Assembly (NCBI GenBank): GCA_018398765.1
Contig: JAHBMJ010002957.1
Coordinates: 1-14,408 of the forward strand
Source of the DNA: Chromera velia
Taxonomy: Eukaryota > Sar > Chromeraceae
DNA: 14,408 nucleotides
Direction of reading: 5' to 3'
Position numbers and translations under genes: made by a program. The notes below the pieces were generated by a model. It was not told the origin of the DNA, did no database searches, and was given only the letters and a program-made list of their open reading frames with translations. Shown in pieces: positions 1-12,010 of this stretch. The number at the start of each line of letters is the position of its first letter. The stretch's first letter is position 1.

Positions 1-39
<39 letters not shown>

Positions 40-49
40 CACCCACATG

Positions 50-81
<32 letters not shown>

Positions 82-82
82 G
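1..82. repeat. (CA)n microsatellite at window start
   Basis: CA dinucleotide tract, nearly pure over 1-38, broken by short CATG-containing interruptions and resuming at about 57-80. The stretch from 1 to 346 otherwise contains only low-complexity sequence and the probable 3' flank of the minus-strand gene that ends at 347. I see no gene in it. Confidence 0.9.
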
Positions 83-346
83 AGACACACAAGCAAGCAA
101 GCACACATACACACACAAGTCGAACGGACAGACGGACAGACTATTTCCAGACTTCAAAAACACTAGCTGAGACTTTCTTTCCAATCTCGGATCCAAAATT
201 CACAACTTAATTGACAGCATGCAGCTAGCTCGACCCGTTTGGCAGGTACGTACATGATTCGATTGAAGAAAAGACGCCCCCCCAGGTACCCCCCCCACAA
301 ATTTAAACTGAATACTGCACTGTTCGTTGCTTCTGTCTGCATGCGG

Positions 347-1285
347 TCACAGGTCCAGAATGGCTTTCCACGAATCGACAAACGCTTTGCGGGGCTGCTC
401 CCGAAACGGGGGAGAGCCATGCGCGTAGATGATTTGCTCGAATTCCCATCTGGACACTAGGTCTTCGACGCACGCAAGCAGCTCTTTCGGGTTCCCGTGG
501 GAGACCACACGAGTTGTTCTGTAGCTGGGCAGCTTGCATATCTGCCAATGGTCCTTGGTCACGCGGAACCAGAGCCTTGCGAACCATGTGGGGCACATTT
601 CCTTTTTGTGTCCCCCATAAAAACCGTCGGATGCAATGAGGGTCTTGCTTGGTCCGTGAAAGAACAAGACTTCGTTCATCATGAGAGGCGCACCCCGGAG
701 CAGCTGTTGTGGCAGTCCGGGTATATCCTCCCCTCCATCGTCCCTCAGAACGTGGCAGGGCACCTCAGGCATCTTCTCAGCAAGATTCTCTCCACATGCA
801 CTGGGAGCTACGAACACTTTCGCATCTGGGAACAGCCTGGATGCGTGGGGCACGAAAAGCCAGTGCTGGAGATTAGGTGCAATGATGAATGCAACCTTTC
901 CGAGTACGTCAATTTCAGCCCTCAGGTCTGGGTCGATAGGGACAGGGGAGTGAAGGACAAGCAGAGAGCCGTCTCCGCCGTCTCCGGAGAGACGGACCAC
1001 CGTCATCGTCGTGTCAATGGGGAAAGGCAGGTCCTCCCCCCCCAAGAGACGGCGGACGTTTTCCTTCTCTTCCCCAAGCCATTCCGAGCTAGAAAGGGGG
1101 TCTGTGTTCAAGACCTCCGCCTCCAGACTCCCCCCCAAACCGTTCTCTAGGAGACGGCCCTTGAGTCCCTTGTACGTCAGGCCCTCGGTCTGGTTCTCTC
1201 CCAAATGGAAGGTCCCCTTGCAGATCCAAATCTCTGGACCGACAGAGACCAGGCGGAAGGTATGAGGACACTCAGAGACAGACAT
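347..1285 (-). CDS. DUF4336-type protein (metallo-beta-lactamase-fold relative)
   Basis: Uninterrupted 312-codon frame from a true ATG (1285-1283) to TGA (349-347). The central part resembles DUF4336 proteins, which are relatives of the metallo-beta-lactamase fold found in algae, plants and bacteria and mostly uncharacterised. Visible landmarks are a strand pair followed by LHSP (residues 111-114), an LGK turn (128-130), APNLQHW (136-142), an FPDAKVFVAPS strand-helix segment (152-162), a hydrophobic strand ending FFHGPSKTLIASD (208-220), and IIYAHGSPP (285-293) near the C-terminus. The classical HxHxDH zinc motif of true metallo-beta-lactamases is absent, as expected for this family, so no enzymatic reaction is assigned. 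The first 95 residues are an N-terminal extension without recognised motifs. There is no obvious signal peptide, so the product may be cytosolic. It is divergently arranged with the chaperonin gene, with 370 bp between the two start codons. The family call comes from remembered pattern; the reading frame itself is certain. Confidence 0.75.
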   Translation of the reverse strand: MSVSECPHTFRLVSVGPEIWICKGTFHLGENQTEGLTYKGLKGRLLENGLGGSLEAEVLNTDPLSSSEWLGEEKENVRRLLGGEDLPFPIDTTMTVVRLSGDGGDGSLLVLHSPVPIDPDLRAEIDVLGKVAFIIAPNLQHWLFVPHASRLFPDAKVFVAPSACGENLAEKMPEVPCHVLRDDGGEDIPGLPQQLLRGAPLMMNEVLFFHGPSKTLIASDGFYGGHKKEMCPTWFARLWFRVTKDHWQICKLPSYRTTRVVSHGNPKELLACVEDLVSRWEFEQIIYAHGSPPFREQPRKAFVDSWKAILDL

Positions 1286-1655
1286 TCTTCGACAAATATC
1301 AGACCAGTGACGGTCTCAGTGATAGTCCTCCTCTTCCATGGCCAGACTTTGGCATTGAAGCTGACTGCAAAGCTGACTACAAGAAGGGGGGCACTTACAG
1401 AATTTTGCGTCCGCGTGCGAACACTCCGAAAAGAACATTACTCTTACAGTCTACAGCTCGTCCTGTCAGAGGCGGGTGGATGACAAATCATGAAAGCAAC
1501 TTGACTTACTTTCATTTCACTGAAAGCATCCCTGTATAAGTACACGTACGCATCTCGTGCAACTCACAATACCGGGCAACACGGTGCATGCTGACACTTC
1601 GAAGTAGATTGCCGTCTCAGTCGTCCAGAGACTTGCTTTGACATCCTTCCAGAAG
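1286..1655. promoter_or_regulatory. Divergent intergenic region, probable two-way promoter
   Basis: These 370 bp separate the start codon of the minus-strand DUF4336 gene from the start codon of the plus-strand Cpn10 gene, so both promoters and 5' UTRs should lie here. A weak TATA-like string (TATAAG, 1535-1540) sits about 115 bp upstream of the Cpn10 start. Nothing else regulatory can be recognised with confidence. Confidence 0.4.
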
Positions 1656-5951
<4,296 letters not shown>

Positions 5952-6537
5952 TGTTCGATCTAGCTATCGGACGGTGTCACTGTGATTTGTATAATGACTT
6001 ACTTCATTGATATCCAAAAGCAGTTTCTTTATTTTCTGTATGTTATAAATTTTTGTTTGAGAATCTAAACAAAATAAATGTGTTTTGATAAGGTCGAATA
6101 CTAGCTTAAATATGCAGTATCAATATCTATCAGCTTGATTGGATAAAGATTTGTAAGAAGTTGCTGTCAATCTAGCAATCAATAGTAAGGCCCTAGGTAA
6201 GGCCTTCAGGCTGAATATTGTGGTTTAGACTGTTCAAGTCACTGTTGTAAAACTTTTTAAAACATGGCATATAACAAAAAAAAAATAAAGAAAAGACTGC
6301 AAAGCTTCAGCTCACTAAATTTTGTAAACTTCTCTAGAACACTGCTACAAAGGAGTAAAAGATTGTGATAAAAAATAGGTTTATAATTTGTGTAAAACAT
6401 TGTGAGTAACTTGAAGTATGAGAGAATCATTCAAAAAAAAATTTTTTTTGATGGTATAAAAAATTCAGAACTGGGGTACACAGCGATTCACGGTTACATC
6501 ATGCAGTGCACAGATGTTTATGTTCACGCAGATAGAG
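5952..6537 (+). other. 3' flank of the Cpn10 gene, AT-rich, no gene seen
   Basis: After the TAA at 5949-5951 the sequence becomes clearly AT-richer. AATAAA at 6073-6078, about 120 nt after the stop, is a plausible polyadenylation signal. A short perfect palindrome (A-run followed by T-run flanked by C and G, about 6432-6450) is present. No supported coding frame was found. The open frame from 6402 runs into the inverted-repeat element and is not credible. Confidence 0.5.
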
Positions 6538-6783
6538 CTAGGCGCCGGCTAGAGAAAAAAAAAAAGAAAAAAAATAAGCGATTTAAGCTAGGAGATCTTT
6601 TTTTTTTTTCTTTTTTTTTTTACTTTTCAACCCTGAACAACACCTAGCAACAGTTGTACAATACATAAACAACACTTGTACAACACTTGAATAACAGTTG
6701 TTTGACTGATAAAAAAAAAAAAAAAGAAAAAAAGTAAACGGTTTGGGGGGATCTTTTTTTTTTTTTCTCTAGCCGGCGCCTAG
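6538..6783. mobile_element. MITE-like element with 17-bp perfect terminal inverted repeats
   Basis: 6538-6554 (CTAGGCGCCGGCTAGAG) is the exact reverse complement of 6767-6783. Inward from each end comes an A-run (11 or 13 nt, T-run on the right side). Taking GGCGCC as the true terminus, the element is flanked by TA on both sides, as for Tc1/mariner-type insertions. Inside, two cassettes sit in direct orientation, each an A-run, G, a shorter A-run, a TAARCGRTTT-like core, GATC and a T-run (about 6555-6610 and 6708-6766). The centre holds several CAACACTTGTAC/CAACAGTTG repeats. There is no coding capacity, so if mobile it depends on a transposase supplied elsewhere. Confidence 0.7.
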
Positions 6784-6898
6784 AGATGGAGTCCATGCAG
6801 ACATGAATAAAAAAATTTAGTAGGATTTTGTGATACTGCAAGTACCACACACTGGCACTGCCAGGCAAAAAGCGCCATGCACGGTATGATGCACCTAC

Positions 6899-6941
6899 AT
6901 CATGATTTCTGTATGAGGGCCATATCATGATTTCTGTATGA
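6899..6941. repeat. 18-bp direct repeat, two copies
   Basis: ATCATGATTTCTGTATGA occurs at 6899-6916 and again at 6924-6941, with a partial third start (ATTTCTG) immediately after. It is a short local duplication with no assigned role. Confidence 0.85.
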
Positions 6942-7511
6942 TTTCTGCCGAGCTCGACATAATCTTAGCTATAGCGACATCTGACTCCTTTAGTTGTTGA
7001 TCGATCTGTATTCGAAGTTTGGATCTTGAAGGAACATCTCTAAGACTGGTGGGAATCTGGTGGGATGATTTAAGTTGGCGTGATTTGGCGTGCCGAGTTT
7101 CAATTTCAATTTCCAAAACTCTGCATAGATTTTCGTGTTCGGTCAAGCGGACCAACGCTGGTCCGACGGTCGGCAAAATCGGGCCAACCAGACCAACGAG
7201 CGGGCAACCCCGTCAACTACTGATAGTAACTCCGCAAAGCTTCAAATGTGTATGTCCCGGACGCGCAGCGAGGCCCCATGACGCCGCGAAGGGCCACGGC
7301 ACGGCAAGGACCCGGCGTGCTGACTGCGCAAATCCAGTAGCATGCCTAGGCCTTTCAGATCTTTCACTCCCGGGGACCGTCTCTGCATAGTTTTCTCCAC
7401 TTGATTTCTCTCCAATCACCCTTCATCCAAAGAACTGTATGCTCAGTCTAAAGTACCACATAACAAATAGTCTATTTTTTGAAAGTTTAGAGGGTTTTTT
7501 TAAAAAAATGA

Positions 7512-7661
7512 AAGATCATCTTTCCAAGTAGGGTGCCTGCAGGAATCCTCTACCGCAGAAAAATTGAGGACTACCAGGCGTTCGTCAAGCAGCTAGACGT
7601 CTTGCTTCACTTTATGATGGTACTCAATGAGCAGGCGGTCCCCGGTGCCCTGGAAGTTTGA
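7512..7661 (+). pseudogene. Possible coding remnant, unknown family
   Basis: A 49-codon open stretch between TGA codons (7509-7511 and 7659-7661) has a protein-like translation: basic and aromatic at first (RRKIEDYQAF), then a hydrophobic helix-like part (LDVLLHFMMVLNEQ). It has no ATG near its start. It is either a last exon of an unseen gene or a fragment left by an insertion. I do not recognise a family and the call rests only on amino-acid character. Confidence 0.2.
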
Positions 7662-7739
7662 TGCTGGAATCCATTGCAGATTGTCTAGACCTAATGAGTA
7701 GTCTTTCCATTGGACCTTATACTAGTTGCGCCTCTCGTC

Positions 7740-8000
7740 TTAGTCAAAAAAAATTTTAACCTCCCACTTTGCATCATCAAAAGATTGGGAAGTCATTGAG
7801 TCTGGCTCTAAGGCTTCTTTTATATTCCTAATTTGAGAACGATGGATCCTTTTGATTCTGAGATATTGGTAAAAGAGGTCGATATCACCGCTTTCTTGGA
7901 CCTTGTAATCAAAACCCGAAGCCCAGCATAATTCTTGAACATTCATTCTCATGACCTGTTCGTTTGCCCGTTTTCTTTGCAGCTCCTGCACTACATGCAT
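7740..8000 (-). CDS. Small ORF of unknown function downstream of the T5orf172-like gene
   Basis: An 86-codon frame from an ATG at 8000-7998 to a TAA at 7742-7740. The product is predicted soluble and largely charged: an N-terminal basic helix (QELQRKRANEQ), a middle part around residues 24-50 with several aromatic residues, and a C-terminal part ending WEVKIFFD. It begins 19 nt after the stop of the preceding ORF and is in a different frame. It could be the next gene of a compact cluster or the displaced C-terminal part of the same protein after a frameshift. Base composition is AT-rich, like its neighbour and unlike the flanking genes. I recognise no family. Confidence 0.4.
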   Translation of the reverse strand: MHVVQELQRKRANEQVMRMNVQELCWASGFDYKVQESGDIDLFYQYLRIKRIHRSQIRNIKEALEPDSMTSQSFDDAKWEVKIFFD

Positions 8001-8019
8001 GATTAGCTTTCAGTTCTTC

Positions 8020-8526
8020 TCAATTCAGCGCAATGCTCCTCAGGATTTCAACTTGATGTTCTTCATCCAGGATTCCTGATTCTGTATAAAAATCATAATC
8101 AGGCGAAAAATACGTGTCGGACCATAATAGATAAGAATCAATAGGATAGACCTGCTTTACAATGTAATCACGAAAAGACCGGAACGTTGCTAATACATGT
8201 GCATAAGAGACGTTAATTAGCCATTCTTGATGGGACTTAAAGAGCCGGACAAGGCTTTTAAGCTTATAGTCGCTGAATAAGTCGAGGAGCAGTCGTTCTA
8301 AATGATCTAGCCGCATTTGTGTGACGCCAGCCGGAAACACCAAGATACAGATTATGTTGAAGCCCCACGGACAGCACAAGTGATATTGGTCTAATCTATG
8401 GTCTGGGTTCTTTAGCGTGCTGCCGATTTTGACCAGTGAAGGGGATGCTAGAAACGGGTTTTCCAATGTATAGAGAATTGGACGGTTTACGTTGATAAGA
8501 CAAGCAATACCACCACCGGCAGGCAT
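8020..8526 (-). CDS. T5orf172/GIY-YIG-like nuclease-domain protein
   Basis: A 168-residue frame from ATG (8526-8524) to TGA (8022-8020). Residues 17-105 match the layout of the T5orf172 (MUG113-like) branch of the GIY-YIG nuclease superfamily: ILYTL (17-21) in place of GIY, VKIG (32-35) in place of YIG, a basic residue in PDHRL (41-45), and a helix containing LERLLLDLF (76-84) whose Glu77 would be the metal-binding glutamate. HQEWL (99-103) follows, like the EWF end of the domain. Such domains occur in large DNA viruses, phages and scattered eukaryotes, often as DNA-cleaving modules. The C-terminal 65 residues are unassigned. The ATG directly precedes the domain and an in-frame TAA lies 18 nt farther upstream, so this start is likely. 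The AT-rich composition and the lack of neighbours with host-like introns suggest acquired DNA. Nuclease activity is inference. Confidence 0.6.
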   Translation of the reverse strand: MPAGGGIACLINVNRPILYTLENPFLASPSLVKIGSTLKNPDHRLDQYHLCCPWGFNIICILVFPAGVTQMRLDHLERLLLDLFSDYKLKSLVRLFKSHQEWLINVSYAHVLATFRSFRDYIVKQVYPIDSYLLWSDTYFSPDYDFYTESGILDEEHQVEILRSIALN

Positions 8527-8547
8527 AGTCAGACTTTTTTTCTTTTA

Positions 8548-8554
8548 TTTTATA
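8548..8554 (-). promoter_or_regulatory. TATA-like box upstream of the T5orf172-like ORF
   Basis: The minus strand reads TATAAAA at 8554-8548, 22 nt before the ATG at 8526. It could be a TATA element with a very short leader, but it also overlaps the end of an open frame, so it may be coincidental. Confidence 0.25.
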
Positions 8555-9098
8555 GGGCGGGATGCAGAGGCAATGAGCCACGAGGCGCGAGCGCACATGC
8601 ACGACACTATATTATGGAGATGCTCAGCAACCTGCCGATCAAAGCGCAAAAGGTCGGCGTTTTTATTCCGGAGGAGAGACTCCAGAGTACCTCCTGTTTC
8701 AAAAATGCGGTGCGCATCATGCATTAGTTCTCAAAGGCTATAAACTCGCGCTAGTATTGAAGGAGGTACAAGTACAGAAACAGTGACAGTTACAGTGTCA
8801 AAGTCGAGTTTTTGCAGAAGCTGCGCAAGTAATGCAGTCTGCATACGGACCTGCAGGCGAGACTTGGTGATGCATTCCAAGAGGCGTTCTTCTTGGAGAA
8901 AAACGGAGGGGAAGAGGCGGCAGTGGACCATACTTGAAGCTTGGACAGCCCACAGCCACCATCCACCTACGTGCACTAGGTTTTGCAGACATTGAAAAAT
9001 GCCCGTGGCTTGGAGGCTATTAGCATACTCTAGTGCCGTACTAGAAAAAGGCTCCACTAGATCTGCCAAGGCATCATCTAGTAAGCTTTTGTCTAGCA

Positions 9099-9103
9099 CA
9101 TCT
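9099..9103. repeat. Target-site duplication, left copy (CATCT)
   Basis: CATCT directly precedes the left LTR and is repeated exactly at 11664-11668 directly after the right LTR. Five base pairs is the usual duplication size for Ty3/gypsy and Ty1/copia integrases. Confidence 0.9.
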
Positions 9104-9410
9104 TGTGAGGGGCATTCCGCCTAATAAGAAGACTGAGTAATAAAGGGCTGGCAAGCGTCAGGCAGATATGGGCCGGACGGGGGACCCGGGCCACATAGCA
9201 TGCATGGGTGTATCATGAGGCCGCGCATCGTGAAGTTGGGCATGCTTTCATTAAGTGATTTTAGTGAAGTGCATGCTTGATGTGTCTGCTTGACGTCATC
9301 ACTAAGAATGCTCGAGATTGACATTAACTGCTAGACTAAACCAACCGATGTCTGTCAGACTTTAACCACCTCTATCTGATATTACTAAGACTCCCATAAA
9401 ACAGCTTATA
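9104..9410 (+). repeat. Left (5') LTR, 307 bp
   Basis: Begins TGTGA and ends CTTATA. The right copy ends CTTACA, so the canonical TG...CA end has decayed here by one C-to-T change. It aligns to the right LTR without gaps and contains a palindromic TGACGTCA (CRE-like) site that both copies keep. Confidence 0.92.
9291..9298. promoter_or_regulatory. CRE-like TGACGTCA palindrome in the LTR
   Basis: The perfect 8-bp palindrome TGACGTCA occurs at the same place in both LTRs. It is the classical bZIP (CREB/ATF-type) binding site and would be a candidate upstream element of the element's promoter. Function is inferred from motif identity only. Confidence 0.4.
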
Positions 9411-9412
9411 TC

Positions 9413-9430
9413 TGGTAGTAGAGCCTCGTT
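9413..9430 (+). other. Primer-binding site, probably initiator Met tRNA
   Basis: Two nucleotides after the LTR end comes TGGTAGTAGAGCC, starting with the TGG that pairs with tRNA CCA. It differs at two positions from the initiator-Met primer site common in plant retrotransposons (TGGTATCAGAGCC). The implied tRNA would start with A at position 1, an initiator feature. Confidence 0.6.
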
Positions 9431-9515
9431 CCACCTTTAGTTAAGGGAGAGCGCTCTTGTTAAATTCAGTATACTCAGACTAGTTCAGTCTACCAACTGT
9501 CGACTCCATAGGTCG

Positions 9516-10748
9516 ATGGAAGGTGTGATAGAGGATGTACTGGCTCCGGAGATTCTGCAGATCGTCGGAGCCATTGAAAGACTATCTCAGCGGATTGACT
9601 CTATACAGGCGATGCAAAACCTGTATAGAGAAACTCTGCAATTACTTGTTTCTCAAGCCCCTCAGGAATCTGTCCAGGCAACGGTGACGTCACCTGCCAT
9701 TGCGCCAGCCCAAAGTACAACCGCGTCCTCGTCGCACTACATGAAGCTGTGCGAGGCCCTTGCTCTGTTCTCTGAAGTGAGGGCCAAGCTGACCAGGTGG
9801 TTGAAAGACATAGAAGACTTCTACAAACTTGAGAAAGTATTAGACCTAGACAAGGTACTGGTAGCAAAAAACAGAATGTCCCAGGACTTGAAGGAATGGT
9901 TTAACCTCTATGAGGTCGAGAATGGACCATTCCAGAACTGGGAGTCGTTGAAGGCTGCCCTCATCGAGCACTATTCAGACACACTAGCCAGACAGAAGGC
10001 CAGAAAGGACCTGAAGAAGTGCTGATGCACTGGAGCTGGGGTCGATGACTACAATAAGCGATTCAAGCCGCTTGTTGTGAAACTGAAGGGCCGGTTGGTC
10101 AAAGAAAATATCGTTAAAGACTACATCTCGGGTTTGCTAGCAGATGTCCGCCTTGAAACAAACAAGGCGCATCCAGTTAATTTGGTCATCGCCATGAAGA
10201 TGGCAAGCGAGCTTGAGGTCTTTCTCTCTGGTGGAAAAGGACCGCGAGGCGGGACACGAGACTTCCAAAGGCCGAGTGCCTTCGAAAGTGGTAGGGAGAG
10301 TGCCCGACGCAACTCTCTACTGGGATAAAAGGAAGGGCCCGTCCCCATGGACCTGTGTAGGGTCCATCAACAGTTACTCCCACCACCACTCATACCGGCA
10401 GAGTGGTCTCTCTCCATTGCAGAGGGAAGATATTTCAGATGCTGCCTCACAGGGCATACTGCTAGGCAGTGTCCAGGTCCCTTCTCTGGACTCGGCGGAA
10501 ACTTCTCTAGAATGCGGAGACTCACTGACGGAGGGAACCCTCAGGACTCGCAGGACTATGAGAGATTCCGTAGAGACGCGTGGAGACTTCAGGCAGGGGG
10601 GATGGGGGCAGGGCAGAAGCGGATACCAGGGAGATCGCAGAGGGTTTGGAGCTCTATTCCCGACCGCCCAAGCATAGCCACCTCTGGGCTAGTCACAGTG
10701 GAGAGGGGGATGCAAAGACGGTGGTCCCAGAGGAAGAGGAAGAAGTAG
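9516..10748 (+). pseudogene. gag: Broken gag (Ty3/gypsy type) with zinc-knuckle remnant
   Basis: Gag would form the particle core and package RNA. The frame starts at ATG 9516. Residues 10-48 form a likely coiled coil and residues 92-155 match the retrotransposon-gag (capsid) domain, with RWLKDIEDFYKLE and later NWESLKAALIEHY. One frame continues through two in-frame stops, TGA at 10023-10025 and TAA at 10326-10328. The first is followed by VDDYNKRFKPL and a SGLLADV segment typical of the second half of the capsid. The nucleocapsid zinc knuckle at 10431-10472 keeps the CCHC spacing, but its first cysteine is tyrosine (TAT), so it could not bind zinc normally. The frame ends at TAG 10746-10748. 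A different frame (10580-10810) is acidic and may be a post-frameshift spacer. The family call is firm; the gene is inactive. Confidence 0.85.
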
Positions 10749-10923
10749 AAGGAAGCCGGCAGGTAGGGGAGTTCGAACGATCTATAGAGGTTTCGAGACG
10801 GATGAGGTGATGGGAGCAGAGGGACTCAAAACTTGTGGTCAGTGCCCCGAGATGGGAGGAAGCCCTAAGAATGAAGACGTGCTAATGGAAATGAAGGAGG
10901 AGGAAAATGAAACAGGGGTCCGT

Positions 10924-11190
10924 CCGGGGTTATTTGTGTTTTCAGGTTGAGTGGCTGGTGTACCTGTCAAAGTTTTGGTTAATTCGGGTGCTGATGATAT
11001 TTATCTTGACCATCGTTTTACCCATGCCCACCATCTCCGTCTGTGCAGATTGAGACGACCCGTCAACTTGCATGGTGCCCTCAAATCCTCGAAGACTCGG
11101 TCGGTCTGTGAGTGTGCACCCACAGTGCCGATCAACATTCAGGGGTATCAAGAGACAGTGGCAGTGTGGGGGAGGAAAAGCATAGGGTGA
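10924..11190 (+). pseudogene. Retropepsin-like aspartic protease remnant
   Basis: Translation of this frame gives a strand, an in-frame TGA (10948-10950), then VAGVPVKVLVNSGADDIYL, which is the retropepsin active-site segment of an LTR element. The catalytic motif should read DSGA; here the aspartate codon is AAT (10981-10983), giving NSGA and an inactive enzyme. About 70 further residues follow to the stop at 11190, and no reverse transcriptase follows. The frame differs from gag, so a frameshift or an indel separates the two. The domain call rests on the short motif and its position after gag. Confidence 0.7.
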
Positions 11191-11356
11191 GAGACAATAT
11201 ATGATGATGACTCGATCGCTCGAGGGCATGCTAGATAGGCGCTTGATGAGAAGATAGATAAACATGAGAATTGATTGTCCGATCGCTCGATGGATACATG
11301 ATTAATATATCAGTCTTCAGAGCCAAGCGTGGACATTGGCTTGAAAGGCAGGCAAG
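11191..11356 (+). other. 3' untranslated part of the LTR element
   Basis: This 166-bp stretch stands where the polymerase region should be. CGATCGCTCGA occurs twice about 70 bp apart (near 11213 and 11281). A weak polypurine tract with two cytosines lies directly against the right LTR and would prime plus-strand synthesis. Confidence 0.5.
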
Positions 11357-11663
11357 TGTGAAGAGCATTCTGCCTAATAAGAAGACTGAGTAATAAAGGG
11401 CTGGCAAGCGTTAAGCAGATGTGGGCTGGACGGGCGACCCGGGCCACATAGCGTGCATGGGCGTATCACGAGGCCGCGCATCGTGAAGTCGGGCATGCTT
11501 TCATTAAGTGATTTTAGTGAAGTGTATGCTTGATGTGTCTGCTTGACGTCATCACTAAGAATGCTCGAAATTGATATTAACTGCTAGACCAAACCAACCG
11601 ATGTCTATCAGACTTTAACCATCTGTATCTGATATTACTAAGACTCCCGTAAAACAGCTTACA
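11357..11663 (+). repeat. Right (3') LTR, 307 bp
   Basis: Begins TGTGA and ends CTTACA. It is collinear and gap-free with the left LTR, with about 93 percent identity by hand count. Confidence 0.92.
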
Positions 11664-11668
11664 CATCT
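11664..11668. repeat. Target-site duplication, right copy (CATCT)
   Basis: Exact repeat of 9099-9103, immediately after the right LTR. Confidence 0.9.
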
Positions 11669-11814
11669 AGTAGGCTTGTTGAAGCTTCGATAATATGAGT
11701 GCTAGCAGATATGAACGGAACAAGGTGGAAAGGGATAACTAGACTGCTTGTTGGGCAGTGATGGCCCAGTAAGTCGGCGATGACCGCCCGGACAGGGGGG
11801 GGGGAGGGAAACAT

Positions 11815-12010
11815 GATTTTTATTTTTGTGATACATCGTTCCTACCTAGTACTGCCTCTGAGTCACCATGGTGTATGAAAAAAAAACTAACGGCCCACGA
11901 GTGCAAGGTCACGTACGGATTCATCTCCAACATGCAGTGGTCTGACCCTTCATACATGCGGGAAATAATGCATCGGGAACAAATGCATCCAGTTTCAATG
12001 CCTCAGGTCT
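11815..12010. other. Intergenic stretch between two minus-strand genes
   Basis: It lies downstream of the unknown gene ending at 12011 and upstream of the ATG at 11814. It is AT-rich next to that ATG (runs of A and T at 11815-11826) and holds several ATGCAT strings. No gene or terminator was recognised. The plus-strand frame starting at 11875 overlaps the real gene antisense and is rejected. Confidence 0.4.

Larger units (their letters stand above)
6784..7739. other. Region without a supportable complete gene
   Basis: Contains an 18-bp direct repeat (6899-6916 and 6924-6941). A minus-strand frame stays open from about 7210 down to a stop at 6925; its lysine- and glutamate-rich coiled-coil-like translation has no ATG. 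The stretch at about 7250-7340 is CpG-rich. A short plus-strand open stretch lies at 7512-7661. These may be remnants of older insertions. None can be named. Confidence 0.4.
9104..11663 (+). mobile_element. Non-autonomous Ty3/gypsy-like LTR retrotransposon (gag-protease remnant)
   Basis: A complete insertion of 2,560 bp: two 307-bp LTRs, a perfect 5-bp target duplication, a primer-binding site, a broken gag, a protease fragment and a purine-rich stretch (GAAAGGCAGGCAAG) before the right LTR. The internal region is only 1,946 bp and holds no reverse transcriptase, RNase H or integrase, so copying would need enzymes from a relative. The LTRs differ at about 21 positions by my count. About 19 of these are transitions and at least seven are at CpG sites, so the insertion is old and shows signs of cytosine-methylation decay. 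The plus-strand gag orientation is opposite to the interrupted ORF. Confidence 0.9.
8545..11814 (-). pseudogene. Unknown ORF split by an LTR retrotransposon, with in-frame stop
   Basis: On the minus strand an ATG at 11814-11812 opens a frame that runs to the edge of the LTR element at 11664. The same frame resumes at 9098 on the other side, once a single copy of the CATCT target duplication is counted. It then runs to TGA (8733-8731), giving 172 codons. Beyond that TGA the frame stays open for another 61 protein-like codons to TAA (8547-8545). The product has a proline run near its start (from a poly-C tract), a mostly hydrophobic-helical middle, and a basic segment (KSRLQVRMQ). No domain is recognised. 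Either the TGA ends the real gene or it is a disabling mutation. An intron between a GT near 8790 and an AG near 8680 would also remove it. As it stands the gene is disrupted by the insertion. Confidence 0.5.

Noticed and set aside
497-1150. A 217-codon plus-strand frame
   Set aside because: It is antisense to the complete DUF4336-type gene, which has recognisable motifs and a proper ATG. The plus-strand translation has none.
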